This document shows, one piece after another, positions 43,864-53,259 of a stretch of DNA of 64,000 bases. Position 1 is the first letter of the stretch. The number at the start of each line of letters is the position of its first letter. Made by a program: the position numbers and the translations under genes. Source of the DNA: UBA7672 sp965279205. Its GTDB lineage: Bacteria > Pseudomonadota > Alphaproteobacteria > Caulobacterales > Hyphomonadaceae. The stretch covers positions 4,092,001 through 4,156,000 of the forward strand of contig OZ257144.1 in the NCBI GenBank assembly GCA_965279205.1, given 5' to 3'. A model generated the notes under the pieces. The model ran no database searches. It was not told the DNA's origin and was given only the letters and a program-made list of their open reading frames with translations.

Positions 43864-45873
43864 ATGAGACTACGCCTGCACACTTCCTGGATCGCGCTTG
43901 CAGCTGCAAGCGCGCTCGCCGCTCCCGCCTTCGCACAGTCGACCGACCCGGATCGTGACGTGGTTATCGTGACCGGTTCGGCGACGCCGGTCAGTTACGA
44001 GAAGATGGGCCAGCCCATCACCGTGATCGACGCCGATCTGATCGAAGACCAGGGCTATATCTATGTGCCTGACGTCCTGCGCCAGGTTCCGGGCCTCGCT
44101 GTCAGCCAGAGCGGCGCCCCGGGCGCCCTGACCCAGGTTCGCACGCGTGGTTCGGAAGCTAACCACACGCTGGTCCTGCTCGACGGCATCGACATCTCCA
44201 GCCCCGATCAGGGCGAGACGGACTTCTCGACGCTGCTGTCGGGCGATCTCAAGCGCATCGAAATACTGCACGGACCGCAGAGCGGCCTCTATGGCTCCAA
44301 CGCACTCGCGGGGGTCATAAACCTGATCTCGCGCCGCGACATTGATGGACACTATGTCAATGCCGCGGTCGAGGCCGGCCAGATGGGTACGCTGCAAGTC
44401 CAGGGTAATGCCGGCTTCGGCAATGGCGAAGACTATGCCGCGATCGGCTTCCAGGCGTTGACTTCCGACGGCTACGACATTTCAGCCAATCAGACCGCCA
44501 GTGGTGTACCCGCTGTCGGCGTCGGCGCGCGCGCTGGCGACAAGGAAGGCAACAGCATCGCCACGCTTTCCTTGCGCGGCGGCAAGGTGATCTCGCCGAT
44601 CTTCCGCATCGACGGCATCGCCCGCTATGTCGCCAAGGCGTCAGACCAGGACGGTCAGGCCTACAACTTTCCGATTGCCGGCCGCACCTATGACGACGCC
44701 AGCAACACGCGCCACAACCAGCTGCTTGTCGGCGCATCCGGCACGCTAAGCTTGATGGATGGCAAGTGGGAAACCATTGGCGCCGCGTCCTATGTCGACG
44801 AGGAACGGCGTAGCCGCCTGACCGACTTCCCCTTCCTCTTCGGTCCGCCTGTACCGACGCCGGCGCAGCTTCTGCAGATCCCGCTGAGCCGCAGTGGCTC
44901 GGACGCGACGCGAACAAAACTCTCTCTGCAATCGACTTACGAGTTCGGCGCGCCTGGCTTTGTCAGCTATCTCACCGGCTTCGTCGAAAACAAGAAGGAG
45001 ACCTACGAGCAGCCCTTCACCGGCCGCGACGAATCGCGAGAACTGAACGGCGCCGGCGTCCAGTATCGCGGCGAACTCGCCGAGCAACTCTACGTCTTTG
45101 CGACGCTGCGCCATGACGACAATGACAGTTTCGATGATGCGGACACGTACAGCGTGGCCGCTTCCTGGGTGATCCCGGGCATCGGCACGCGTCCGCACGC
45201 GTCCTTCGGCACAGGCGTCACCAACCCGACCTTCATCGAGCAGTTCGGCTTCGATCCGAGCACATTCGTTGGCAATCCCAACCTTGTTCCCGAGGAAGCG
45301 GAAGGCTGGGACGTGGGCGTCGAACAGACGCTGTTCGATGGCATGGCGGTAGTCGACCTGACCTATTTCGAGTCGACGCTCCAGAATGAGATCTTCACCG
45401 CGTTCGGCCCACCGCCGAACTTTCCCTCGACGCCTGACAACCGCACGAGCGAAAGCGATCGCAGTGGTTGGGAGGTGGCCTTCCGCCTACACCCTGCCGA
45501 CGACATCGATCTGGTTGGTTCCTACACCAGCCTCGACGCCACCGAGCCGGCAGGTATCGAAGTGCGCCGTCCCGAAAGCCAGGCGGCGCTTGACGCCAGC
45601 TGGCGCATCGGCGGTGGTCCGCTGCAGCTCAATCTCGGCGTCACTTACACGGGCGATCAAGTAGACACCGACTTTGGGACGTTCATGGCCACGAACGTCG
45701 ATCCCTATACGCTGGTGCGCCTTGGCGCGTCCTGGCGGGTCAATGACTCGATCGAAGTCTATGGCCGGGTGGAGAACCTGACCGACGAAGAGTATGAGGA
45801 GGTGATCGGCTTCCGCGGCGCCCCACGCGCCGTCTATGTTGGCGTGCGCTTCAGGGAGGACGTGAGGAAATGA
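43864..45873 (+). CDS. btuB: TonB-dependent vitamin B12 receptor
   Basis: A 669-aa outer-membrane beta-barrel with a signal peptide ending AAPAFAQ and a TonB box (DVVIVTGS). The plug domain shows DVLRQVPGLAVSQSG and GPQSGLYGSNALAGVIN; the barrel ends with an aromatic-terminated last strand. It imports cobalamin with the BtuFCD transporter that follows. The ATG at 43864 follows GGAGACG; the upstream frame is part of the leader and riboswitch. Confidence 0.88.
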   Translation: MRLRLHTSWIALAAASALAAPAFAQSTDPDRDVVIVTGSATPVSYEKMGQPITVIDADLIEDQGYIYVPDVLRQVPGLAVSQSGAPGALTQVRTRGSEANHTLVLLDGIDISSPDQGETDFSTLLSGDLKRIEILHGPQSGLYGSNALAGVINLISRRDIDGHYVNAAVEAGQMGTLQVQGNAGFGNGEDYAAIGFQALTSDGYDISANQTASGVPAVGVGARAGDKEGNSIATLSLRGGKVISPIFRIDGIARYVAKASDQDGQAYNFPIAGRTYDDASNTRHNQLLVGASGTLSLMDGKWETIGAASYVDEERRSRLTDFPFLFGPPVPTPAQLLQIPLSRSGSDATRTKLSLQSTYEFGAPGFVSYLTGFVENKKETYEQPFTGRDESRELNGAGVQYRGELAEQLYVFATLRHDDNDSFDDADTYSVAASWVIPGIGTRPHASFGTGVTNPTFIEQFGFDPSTFVGNPNLVPEEAEGWDVGVEQTLFDGMAVVDLTYFESTLQNEIFTAFGPPPNFPSTPDNRTSESDRSGWEVAFRLHPADDIDLVGSYTSLDATEPAGIEVRRPESQAALDASWRIGGGPLQLNLGVTYTGDQVDTDFGTFMATNVDPYTLVRLGASWRVNDSIEVYGRVENLTDEEYEEVIGFRGAPRAVYVGVRFREDVRK

Positions 45874-46766
45874 TCTCCTGGCCCGTCGCCCTTCAGCGAT
45901 TTGTTGCAGGACTTCTGATAGTCCTGCTGGCGGGCGTGGCGGCTAGCTCAACGACAGCCGCTGCGGACACCGAAAGGCGTCCGCAGCGCATCGTCTCGCT
46001 CAATCTCTGCACCGACGAACTGCTGATGCGGATCGTCGACCCCTCGCGGATCGCATCGATCACCTATCTCTCGCAGCAGAAAATCAACACGCCGCTCGGG
46101 CTCGACGCCATCGCCTCGAAGCTGAAGGTCAATCATGGCCTGGCCGAAGAAGTACTGATGCAACAGCCTGATCTCGTACTGGCGGGAACCCGCAGCACGA
46201 CTGCGGCTAGCGCCATGCTCCGCAAGCTGGGCTACACGGTCATCACCTTCGATCCGGAAGACAATTTCGACGACATGCGCGCCAATATCCGCAAGCTTGG
46301 CGCAGCCACGGGCGATGAAGATCGCGCCGAACAAGTAATAGCGGAATTTGATGCCCGTCTCACCTTCCTGCAGGCCGAACTTCCGGCCGGCGAGAAACCC
46401 GTCTTCGCGCACATCGGCGTCAACAACTTCATTGCAGGCCGCGACACGCTCTATACCTATGTCGTCAATGCCGGTGGCTATCGCACGCTTGGCGAAGCGC
46501 TAGGCTTTTCGGGCTTCCTCAACGTGTCGCTGGAGCAGATCCTCGGCGTGAAGCCTGCGCTCATTTCGACCGCCACGCCATGGACCAGCCCGCCCTCGAT
46601 GTCGACCATGGCGCTGCGCCATCCGGCCCTGCGCGCTCTGGTAGAACAAACGCCGCAGATTGCGATCCCGGAACGCTACACCACCTGCGGCGCACCTAGC
46701 GCGCTTGGCGCCGTCGAGCTTCTGGTTGCCGCCCGCAAGGCCTCTGCCGGGAAGGCAAATCAGTGA
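45870..46766 (+). CDS. btuF: Cobalamin-binding periplasmic protein
   Basis: A 298-aa class III substrate-binding protein with a signal peptide (VLLAGVAASSTTAAA). The motif RIVSLNLCTDELLMRI and the Trp-containing STATPWTSPPSMS pocket fit BtuF/FhuD-type proteins. Its ATG overlaps the btuB stop by 4 bp and the gene overlaps btuC by 4 bp. The riboswitch upstream makes cobalamin the likely ligand. Confidence 0.82.
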   Translation: MISWPVALQRFVAGLLIVLLAGVAASSTTAAADTERRPQRIVSLNLCTDELLMRIVDPSRIASITYLSQQKINTPLGLDAIASKLKVNHGLAEEVLMQQPDLVLAGTRSTTAASAMLRKLGYTVITFDPEDNFDDMRANIRKLGAATGDEDRAEQVIAEFDARLTFLQAELPAGEKPVFAHIGVNNFIAGRDTLYTYVVNAGGYRTLGEALGFSGFLNVSLEQILGVKPALISTATPWTSPPSMSTMALRHPALRALVEQTPQIAIPERYTTCGAPSALGAVELLVAARKASAGKANQ

Positions 46767-47764
46767 AGTCAGGCCTTCCCTACGCCGCGCTCGTCATCGT
46801 GCTTGGCCTCCTCGTGCTGGCGTTCGGCTTCATTTCGATGATTGTCGGACCATCCACCGCGGGCACGTTCGAACTCTTCAACATGATGGCGCAGGGCCAG
46901 GCCGATACCGCCTGGATGATCATGCGCGAAGTGCGCCTGCCACGTACACTGCTGGCCATGCTGGTCGGCATGTCGCTCGGCCTTTCAGGCGCTGCGCTGC
47001 AGGGCTTCCTGCGCAATCCGCTTGCCGACCCTGGCGTCATCGGCGTGTCCTCGGCCGCCTCTCTCGGCGCCGTGCTGGCGCTTTATACCGGTGCGTCGCT
47101 CCTCTTTCCGTTGGCGCTGCCACTGATGGGCATAGCTGGCGCCTTGCTCTGCGTGCTGCTGCTGCAAGGACTCGCCGGACGAGGCGGTGTGCTCACGCTG
47201 ATTCTCGCTGGCGTTGCTGTCTCCAGCCTGTGCGCCGCGCTGATGTCGATGGTGCTCAACATTTCGCCCAACCCCTATGCCGCGGCCGAGATCATGTTCT
47301 GGCTGATGGGATCGGTCACCGACCGCAGCATGGATCATCTCACGCTGGCCGCGCCTCTGATGTTCGCCGGCTGGGTGCTGCTGGCCCTTTCAGCGCGTTC
47401 GCTCGATGCGCTCAGCCTTGGCGAGGAAGCCGCCGCCAGCCTCGGCGTCAGCCCTGCCCGCACGCGCACGCTGGTCGTCGCGGGGACAGCAATAAGTGTC
47501 GGCGCCGGCACAGCCGTCACCGGCGGCATCGGCTTTATCGGGCTTGTTGTGCCTCACCTGCTGCGGCCTCTGGTAGGCCACTCACCAAGCCGGCTGCTTC
47601 TAGTGAGCGCGCTTGGCGGCGGCGCGCTTCTTCTGGCCGCGGACATTCTTGTCCGCATCATACCGTCCGGCATGGAGCTGAAGCTCGGGGTCCTGACGGC
47701 GCTGATCGGCGCACCCTTCTTTCTCTGGCTTATCCTGCGCGCACGTACAGAGCTTGAGTCATGA
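46763..47764 (+). CDS. btuC: FecCD-type ABC permease, cobalamin
   Basis: A 333-aa membrane protein of the FecCD family with about ten helices. The RLPRTLLAMLVGMSLGLSGAALQGFLRNPLADPGVIGVS block and the C-terminal GGIGFIGLVVPHLLRPLVGHSPSR (cytoplasmic coupling loop) are typical. GTG start overlapping the btuF stop. Confidence 0.88.
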   Translation: MKSGLPYAALVIVLGLLVLAFGFISMIVGPSTAGTFELFNMMAQGQADTAWMIMREVRLPRTLLAMLVGMSLGLSGAALQGFLRNPLADPGVIGVSSAASLGAVLALYTGASLLFPLALPLMGIAGALLCVLLLQGLAGRGGVLTLILAGVAVSSLCAALMSMVLNISPNPYAAAEIMFWLMGSVTDRSMDHLTLAAPLMFAGWVLLALSARSLDALSLGEEAAASLGVSPARTRTLVVAGTAISVGAGTAVTGGIGFIGLVVPHLLRPLVGHSPSRLLLVSALGGGALLLAADILVRIIPSGMELKLGVLTALIGAPFFLWLILRARTELES

Positions 47765-48516
47765 AACTCGAAGCCCGGACCGTCAGCGTAGAGATCAGGG
47801 ACCGCCGCATCGTCTCGGACGCCTCGCTTACCATCTCGACCGGCGAACTGGTCGGCCTGATCGGGCCCAATGGCGCCGGCAAGTCGACCCTCCTGAAGGC
47901 GATGCTAGGCATCCGCGAACGCACGTCGGGCAGTATGCTGCTCGATGGCCGGGATTTCCTCGCCATGCCTGGAAAGGACCGCGCGCGCGCTGTCGCCTTC
48001 CTGCCGCAGGAGCGCCGCGTCGAATGGCGCCTGCCCTCGCACGACGTCGTCATGCTGGGCCGCTACCCACACCAGTCCGGCTTTGGCGGGCCGACGATCG
48101 ACGACCGCGCTGCGGTCAATCGCGCGCTCGATGCGGTGGACGGGCGGGAGCTTGGCGACCGGCCGGTGGCTGTGCTGTCGGGCGGCGAACGCACCCGCAT
48201 CCTGCTTGCCCGGGCTCTTGCAGTCGAAGCTCCCCTCCTCCTGGTCGACGAACCGATTGCTGCCCTCGACCCCTACCACCAGCTCCACGTCATGGAGATC
48301 CTGCGCGAACGGACCCGGGCTGGCAGTGGGGTTCTTGCCGTCATCCACGACCTGCCGCTGGCCATGCGCTTCATGGACCGGCTGGTCCTGATGGACCGGG
48401 GCGCCGTAGTTGCGGACGGAAAACCGGCTGACGTGCTGACCCCGGAACGGCTTGCCGCTGTCTATCGCATCGAGGCGCTCCAGCCGCACAGACTGCCGTG
48501 GGCGCGCCTTCCCTAG
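47761..48516 (+). CDS. btuD: ABC transporter ATPase, cobalamin
   Basis: A 251-aa ABC ATPase: Walker A GPNGAGKST (residues 35-43), Q-loop FLPQERRVEW, signature LSGGERTRILLAR and Walker B LLLVDEPIAALDP. It energises the BtuC permease. It is the last gene of the riboswitch-controlled operon, overlapping btuC by 4 bp. Confidence 0.9.
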   Translation: MKLEARTVSVEIRDRRIVSDASLTISTGELVGLIGPNGAGKSTLLKAMLGIRERTSGSMLLDGRDFLAMPGKDRARAVAFLPQERRVEWRLPSHDVVMLGRYPHQSGFGGPTIDDRAAVNRALDAVDGRELGDRPVAVLSGGERTRILLARALAVEAPLLLVDEPIAALDPYHQLHVMEILRERTRAGSGVLAVIHDLPLAMRFMDRLVLMDRGAVVADGKPADVLTPERLAAVYRIEALQPHRLPWARLP

Positions 48517-48590
48517 AGTCAACTAACGCTGGCTAGCGTAAACGTGACCCGAAGACATCCATTCGCGTCCCGGGCGAAGCCCTGTCCCAA

Positions 48591-48619
48591 TTGACGATTT
48601 TCACACTTTCGCATCTAAT
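48591..48619 (+). promoter_or_regulatory. Sigma-70-like promoter
   Basis: TTGACG (48591-48596), a 17-bp spacer and TCTAAT (48614-48619), 51 bp upstream of the ATG of the redoxin-fusion gene. It is the only strong match in the spacer. Confidence 0.55.
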
Positions 48620-48669
48620 CGTAATCAGAATTACAGCACTCGAATTGCCCCTCCCTGGGAGAAACCTGA

Positions 48670-50709
48670 ATGAAAACCAAGCTGCTGGCCTCGACCATGG
48701 CCGCTGCCGTTCTCGGCATCGCCGCCTTCGTAGGCGTGAGCGCGATTGCCGCTCCTGCCCCGGCCATCACCGTTTCGGTGCCCGAGCGCGCCGACAACTT
48801 CCAGCTCACCGACCACACCCGCCTCTCGCACGAGCTGCACTATTTCAAGGACGCCAAGGCCATCGTGCTGATGACGCAGGTCAACGGCTCGAAGCTATCG
48901 CAGGCCGCCGCCACGGAGCTCGAAAAGCTGCAGGCCGCCTACAAGGGCAAGGGCGTGCTCTTCTACATGCTCAACTCGAAAGACACGCGCGACGCCGCCG
49001 CGGTCGAAGCCAGGGCGCAGGGCTATGACATTCCAGTCCTGATCGATGAAGCACAGCTGGTCGGTGAATCGCTCGGCGTCCAGAAGGAAGCCGAAGTGTT
49101 CGTGGTCGATCCGCAGAACGCCTTCAAGATCGCCTATCACGGCCCGCTCAACGAAGGCTTCGCCAAGGGCGGCGCCACGGGCGGTGAAGCCTACACGGCC
49201 AACGCCATCGACGCAGTCGTCGGCGGCAAGGCTGTAACCAAGGCTCGCCTCGACGTGACGGCCGGCCAATCAGTCGCCTTCCCGCTCCGTGAGAAGTCCG
49301 CCGAGTTCAAGAACATCTCCTACTCGAAAGACATCTCGCCGATCCTGAAAGACAAGTGCGTGACCTGCCACCAGAAGGGCGGCATCGCCCCCTTCGCTAT
49401 GAACAGCTATGAGATCGTCAAGGGCACGGCCCCGATGATCCGCGAGTCAGTTCGCGCAGAACGCATGCCTCCCTACTTCGCCGATCCGCATATCGGCCAC
49501 TTCAACAACGACCAGGGCATGACGACCAAGGAGACGCAGACCCTGATCCACTGGATCGAGGCTGGCGCGCCGCGCGGCGCGGGCCCGGATGTCCTCAAGG
49601 ACACAGCCGGCGAAGCGCCGGAATGGCCGTCTTATCTCGGCAAACCCGACGCGATCGTCGACCTGCCGGCCTTCAACGTGCCCGCCACCGGCATCGTCGA
49701 GTACAAGAACCAGCGCGTCGACAACCCGTTCAAGGAAGATACCTGGCTGCGTGCGATCTCGATCAAGCCGGGCGACCGGACGGTCCTGCACCACGTCGTG
49801 TCGAACCATGTGCCGGATCCGAAACTGCCGCGCGCGAAAATCCCGGGCGGTTCGGTCGGCTCCTACACGCCGGGCGCTGAAGCGCAGGTCATCGCTGACG
49901 GCGCGGGCGCGCCTGTGCCGGGCGGCGGCAAGCTGAACTTCCAGATGCACTACACCACGACCGGCAAGGCCTCGACCGACCGCACGCAGGTCGGCTTCTA
50001 CACGCTCAAGGCGCCGCCGAAATACATCAAGCGCTCGACCGTGATCTTCGACTTCGGCCTGACCATCCCGGCTGGCGAAGCGCGTCACAAGGAAGTCGCC
50101 TACCTCACGGTTCCGGCCGACATGTACATCTACACGCTGTATCCGCACTCCCACTATCGCGGCTACCACGTCGAGCTGATGGAAAAGGCGTCCGACGGCA
50201 AGGAGACGATGATGCTCTCGCTGCCGAAGTACGACTTCAACTGGCAGCGCGACTACGATCCGGTGGAGCCGATCCTCGTCAAGAAAGGCACCAAGCTGAT
50301 CGCGACCTGGGTGTTTGACAACTCGACGAACAATAAGAAGCTGACCGCCGCGAACAAGGATGCCGACGGCTCGCCGATCGCGTCCTACAACGACACCGTC
50401 CGCACGGGCGAGCAGTCGCACCAGGAGATGATGTACTTCCGCATCAACTACCGCTGGGCTGACGAGACCGTCGACAACGTCCGCAATGACCTGCAGCAGC
50501 AGCTGCAAGCGTCGATGTCGTTCGGCATGGTCGACGACAACTATGACGGCCTGGTCCAGAAGGACGAACTCAAGGGCATGATGGCGTCGCTGAAGCCCCG
50601 CTTCGATGCGCTGGATGTCGACAAGTCCGGTGCGCTCGACGCCAAGGAACTGGCGGCAAGCGGCATGGGCGGCATGATGCGCCCGCCGGAAGACGCGCCG
50701 GATCTCTAA
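48670..50709 (+). CDS. Exported redoxin / haem / monooxygenase-like multidomain protein with EF-hands
   Basis: A 679-aa periplasmic protein. A signal peptide (cleavage about residue 28) is followed by a redoxin-like domain (about 35-190) without the CxxC pair and a short segment with CVTCH (residues 230-234), a haem c site. Next comes an ascorbate-dependent copper monooxygenase-like beta domain (HHVVSNHV, HSHYRGYH and HQEMM histidines). Two EF-hand-like loops (DDNYDGLVQKDEL and DVDKSGALDAKEL) close the protein. It may reduce or sense copper; the substrate is unknown. A good intrinsic terminator follows. Confidence 0.78.
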   Translation: MKTKLLASTMAAAVLGIAAFVGVSAIAAPAPAITVSVPERADNFQLTDHTRLSHELHYFKDAKAIVLMTQVNGSKLSQAAATELEKLQAAYKGKGVLFYMLNSKDTRDAAAVEARAQGYDIPVLIDEAQLVGESLGVQKEAEVFVVDPQNAFKIAYHGPLNEGFAKGGATGGEAYTANAIDAVVGGKAVTKARLDVTAGQSVAFPLREKSAEFKNISYSKDISPILKDKCVTCHQKGGIAPFAMNSYEIVKGTAPMIRESVRAERMPPYFADPHIGHFNNDQGMTTKETQTLIHWIEAGAPRGAGPDVLKDTAGEAPEWPSYLGKPDAIVDLPAFNVPATGIVEYKNQRVDNPFKEDTWLRAISIKPGDRTVLHHVVSNHVPDPKLPRAKIPGGSVGSYTPGAEAQVIADGAGAPVPGGGKLNFQMHYTTTGKASTDRTQVGFYTLKAPPKYIKRSTVIFDFGLTIPAGEARHKEVAYLTVPADMYIYTLYPHSHYRGYHVELMEKASDGKETMMLSLPKYDFNWQRDYDPVEPILVKKGTKLIATWVFDNSTNNKKLTAANKDADGSPIASYNDTVRTGEQSHQEMMYFRINYRWADETVDNVRNDLQQQLQASMSFGMVDDNYDGLVQKDELKGMMASLKPRFDALDVDKSGALDAKELAASGMGGMMRPPEDAPDL

Positions 50710-50732
50710 CCGGCCCTGCAGACCAAAACGGA

Positions 50733-50764
50733 AAGGCCGGAGCATCGCTCCGGCCTTTTTGTTT
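50733..50764 (+). terminator. Intrinsic terminator
   Basis: AGGCCGGAGC / GCTCCGGCCT stem of 10 bp with loop ATC, followed by TTTTGTTT. It ends the redoxin-fusion transcript. Confidence 0.88.
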
Positions 50765-50875
50765 GGGCGCGCCAAAGCGTCTCAATGATCGCCCGGCAGG
50801 CCCGCATTGACGCCAGCGCCCTTGCTTGGCATTAGGTGCCCCCTCGCCTTGTCAGCGAGCCTAGAAGACTGGATC

Positions 50876-50950
50876 GGGCGGTTAGCTCAGCGGTAGAGCA
50901 CTACCTTGACATGGTAGGGGTCACAGGTTCGATCCCTGTACCGCCCACCA
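50876..50950 (+). tRNA. tRNA-Val (GAC)
   Basis: A 75-nt cloverleaf. The acceptor GGGCGGT pairs with ACCGCCC, the D arm is GCTC-AGCGGTA-GAGC, the anticodon stem CTACC/GGTAG has loop TTGACAT (anticodon GAC), and the T arm ACAGG-TTCGATC-CCTGT is followed by encoded ACCA. Confidence 0.95.
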
Positions 50951-51024
50951 GCCTTTGCGCTTCACGCTAGGGCTGGGCAAGCCGGAGCTGAAATTCCACA
51001 AAACTGGATATTCGATGCGGCCCT

Positions 51025-51384
51025 CTAGGCCGCCATCACGCGTTCAACCTCGTCCACCAGCTCACGCAGGTGGAAAGGCTTGGAGAGGACCTTGGCGCCA
51101 GCGGGGGCCGGGCCACCCGCGGAGAGGGCCACGCCTGCAAAACCAGTGATGAAAACGATCTTCATGGCCGGATCGAGTTCCGCGCCGCGGCGGGCGAGTT
51201 CAATGCCATCGAGCCCAGGCATCACGATGTCGGTGAGGAGCAGGTCGAAAACCTCTCGTTCGAGGGCTTTCAGGGCCGTACGCCCTTCGTCGAAATCCTT
51301 CACGACATGACCGGCGCGCTTGAGCGCATTGACGAGGAAGCCGCGCAGGCTGTCGTCGTCCTCGGCGAGAAGAATCTTGGCCAT
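51025..51384 (-). CDS. cpdR: CpdR-type single-domain response regulator
   Basis: A 119-aa receiver-only protein: DDD acidic pocket near residues 8-11, phospho-Asp in LLLTDIVMP (Asp 52 region), Thr in FITGFAG and Lys in LSKPF. The length and sequence match CpdR, which in Caulobacter directs ClpXP to the cell pole to degrade CtrA and other substrates. It is monocistronic, next to tRNA-Val. Confidence 0.9.
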   Translation of the reverse strand: MAKILLAEDDDSLRGFLVNALKRAGHVVKDFDEGRTALKALEREVFDLLLTDIVMPGLDGIELARRGAELDPAMKIVFITGFAGVALSAGGPAPAGAKVLSKPFHLRELVDEVERVMAA

Positions 51385-51496
51385 GATGTTCCGGGACCTT
51401 CGAACCCCTCCTAGGGCTCAACAGTACGATTTGTGATGCGGCATGGTAAAGCAGGTATGAAGAGACGCGCTTGACCGAAACGCAGCGTCCTAAAAT

Positions 51497-52495
51497 ATGG
51501 GCGAAATGTTTCCCGGATTGATGATCTTCGCTGATCCAGGGTCGGATGACCCCAAGTCCCGTTCACCGCAGGGGGAACGAACAGGGTTCTCGTTCTCGAT
51601 CGACGAGCCCGTTTCGGTGGTTTCGCCGGCCGTATTCGCCTCGCCCCACTCCGGCAGGCTCTATCCCAAGGGGTTTCTTGAGATCTGTTCGGCCTCGATG
51701 ATCGATCTCCGGCGAATCGAGGACGCCTATGTCGACCGTCTTCTGGCTGACGTTCACCTCTCCGGGTCGCCGGTCATCTGCGGGCTGGTCGGCCGGGCCT
51801 GCATTGACCTCAATCGCGCCGAATCCGAGATGGATCCGGTGATGTTCGAGGATCCCTCGCCGTCCTGGTTCAGCCAGCGCTCGCCTCGGGTGGACGCTGG
51901 GCTCGGCTGCATACCGAGGATCGCCTTCAACGGAACCGCCATTTACGGGCGGAAACTGCGCCGCGAGGAGGCCGACCGGCGAATCGATCAGGTCTACCGG
52001 CCCTATCATCGGGCGCTGGAGGCCCTGCTGCGGCGGGCCCAGGCCATGTTCGGGCAGGCCTGGCTGATCGACTGCCATTCCATGCCGGCTGAGACGGAGA
52101 GTTCCGCCAAATCGCCAGATATCGTTATCGGCGACCGGTTCGGTGCGTCCTGCTCGCCGGGCCTTGCCGATCTCGTCGAGAGCCTGTTCAGGGCCCGGGG
52201 ATACACCACCGCTCGCAACACGCCCTATGCCGGGGGCTTTGCCACGCTGGCGCACGGCCAGCCCTCACTGGGCCGGCACGCTCTCCAGATTGAGGTCCGC
52301 CGCCGGCTTTACCTCGATGAGGTTAGCGTCGAGCCCCACGAGGGCTTCCTGGCCCTGCGGCGCCACATGAGCGAGATCGCGCAGGAAATCTGCGCATTCA
52401 CGCGCGCCGAAGTGGGGCTAAATGACGGAAATACAAAGAGAAAGGCCGCGTCGGATTCCGACGCGGCCAAGGTATTAGGGAGGAAACGCCCATAA
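51497..52495 (+). CDS. N-formylglutamate amidohydrolase family protein
   Basis: A 332-aa protein with the N-formylglutamate amidohydrolase signature: ASPHSGRLYP, GLVGRACIDLNRAESEMDP and LIDCHSMPAETE, which hold the expected metal and substrate-binding His, Asp and Asn residues. It probably releases formate in histidine degradation or acts on a related N-acyl amino acid. The C-terminal 23 residues are partly coded by a perfect inverted repeat (52444-52468). A GTG or ATG further downstream is not excluded. Confidence 0.83.
   Translation: MGEMFPGLMIFADPGSDDPKSRSPQGERTGFSFSIDEPVSVVSPAVFASPHSGRLYPKGFLEICSASMIDLRRIEDAYVDRLLADVHLSGSPVICGLVGRACIDLNRAESEMDPVMFEDPSPSWFSQRSPRVDAGLGCIPRIAFNGTAIYGRKLRREEADRRIDQVYRPYHRALEALLRRAQAMFGQAWLIDCHSMPAETESSAKSPDIVIGDRFGASCSPGLADLVESLFRARGYTTARNTPYAGGFATLAHGQPSLGRHALQIEVRRRLYLDEVSVEPHEGFLALRRHMSEIAQEICAFTRAEVGLNDGNTKRKAASDSDAAKVLGRKRP
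52444..52468. repeat. Perfect 12-bp inverted repeat in the 3' end of the hydrolase gene
   Basis: GGCCGCGTCGGA / TCCGACGCGGCC with a single central base. No T-tract follows on the plus strand, but the minus-strand side shows a T-rich run (CTTTCTCTTTG). It may be a bidirectional or Rho-assisted stop, or an mRNA 3' stabiliser, overlapping the last codons. Confidence 0.5.
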
Positions 52496-52758
52496 GGGCA
52501 GCGGCTCCGAAGAGCCACGGGTTGTAATTACGCTGCACCGCAAAAAACTCAACCCGAAATCTCGCAGGTGCGGCGAATTTCCGCAGTTTCCCAGCAATAT
52601 GACAGTTTTGATGCGTTTTTGGGCGCACCTGTCCGGTTTCCGTTCAGCGACTCTTGCTGCACTGCACAAGCTTCCCCTTTAGCGTGTGGCAAGCGCCTTG
52701 CTGATCAACCGCACGACGGTCCCCGAATGGTACGGGCGGCGTAGCGGGAGTATGAGTT

Positions 52759-53157
52759 ATGGCCACGGATGTGGATATTTATGTCGGCAAGCGCCTCCGG
52801 CGCCGTCGTCGTCTGCTGGGTCTGACCCAGCAGGACCTGGCTAGCCAGGTCGGCGTGCGTTTCCAGCAGATCCAGAAATACGAATGCGGCGCGAACCGCA
52901 TCACGGCGAGCAGGCTGTTTGCCCTGTCGACCGCCCTCAACGTCAACATCAATTACTTCTTCGACGGCCTCACGGCCGACGGAAAACAGGCCCCGGCCAA
53001 CGACCAGAACGACCGGCTGTCTGGCGACATCCTTTCGCAGAAAGAGACGCTGGAACTCGTGCGCGCCTATTACAGGCTCTCCGAGCGCCCGCGCCGCCGC
53101 CTGCTCGACCTCGCCAAGGCCCTCGAAGGCGATGGCTCCGACTCGGTCGCCTCGTAA
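52759..53157 (+). CDS. XRE-family transcriptional regulator
   Basis: A 132-aa protein with an N-terminal Cro/CI domain: LGLTQQDLASQVGVRFQQIQKYE with the RITASRLFALSTALNVNINYFF end. This is a core alphaproteobacterial type; homologues regulate phage-like or cell-cycle functions. The C-terminal helix carries an arginine-rich segment. A GC-rich hairpin (53182-53211) lies between it and the next gene. Confidence 0.85.
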   Translation: MATDVDIYVGKRLRRRRRLLGLTQQDLASQVGVRFQQIQKYECGANRITASRLFALSTALNVNINYFFDGLTADGKQAPANDQNDRLSGDILSQKETLELVRAYYRLSERPRRRLLDLAKALEGDGSDSVAS

Positions 53158-53259
53158 GGCAGACCCCGCCCGCTAAGTGCGCGCCCGGCCAGGAACAAAT
53201 CCGGCCGGGCGACGCCTGCGTCTTGCGGGAACCAAGACTGAGAGGCAAAGGTCCGAACC

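Noticed and set aside
53182..53211. Strong hairpin after the XRE gene as a terminator
   Set aside because: The stem (CGCCCGGCC/GGCCGGGCG) is good but no T-run follows, so I do not call it.
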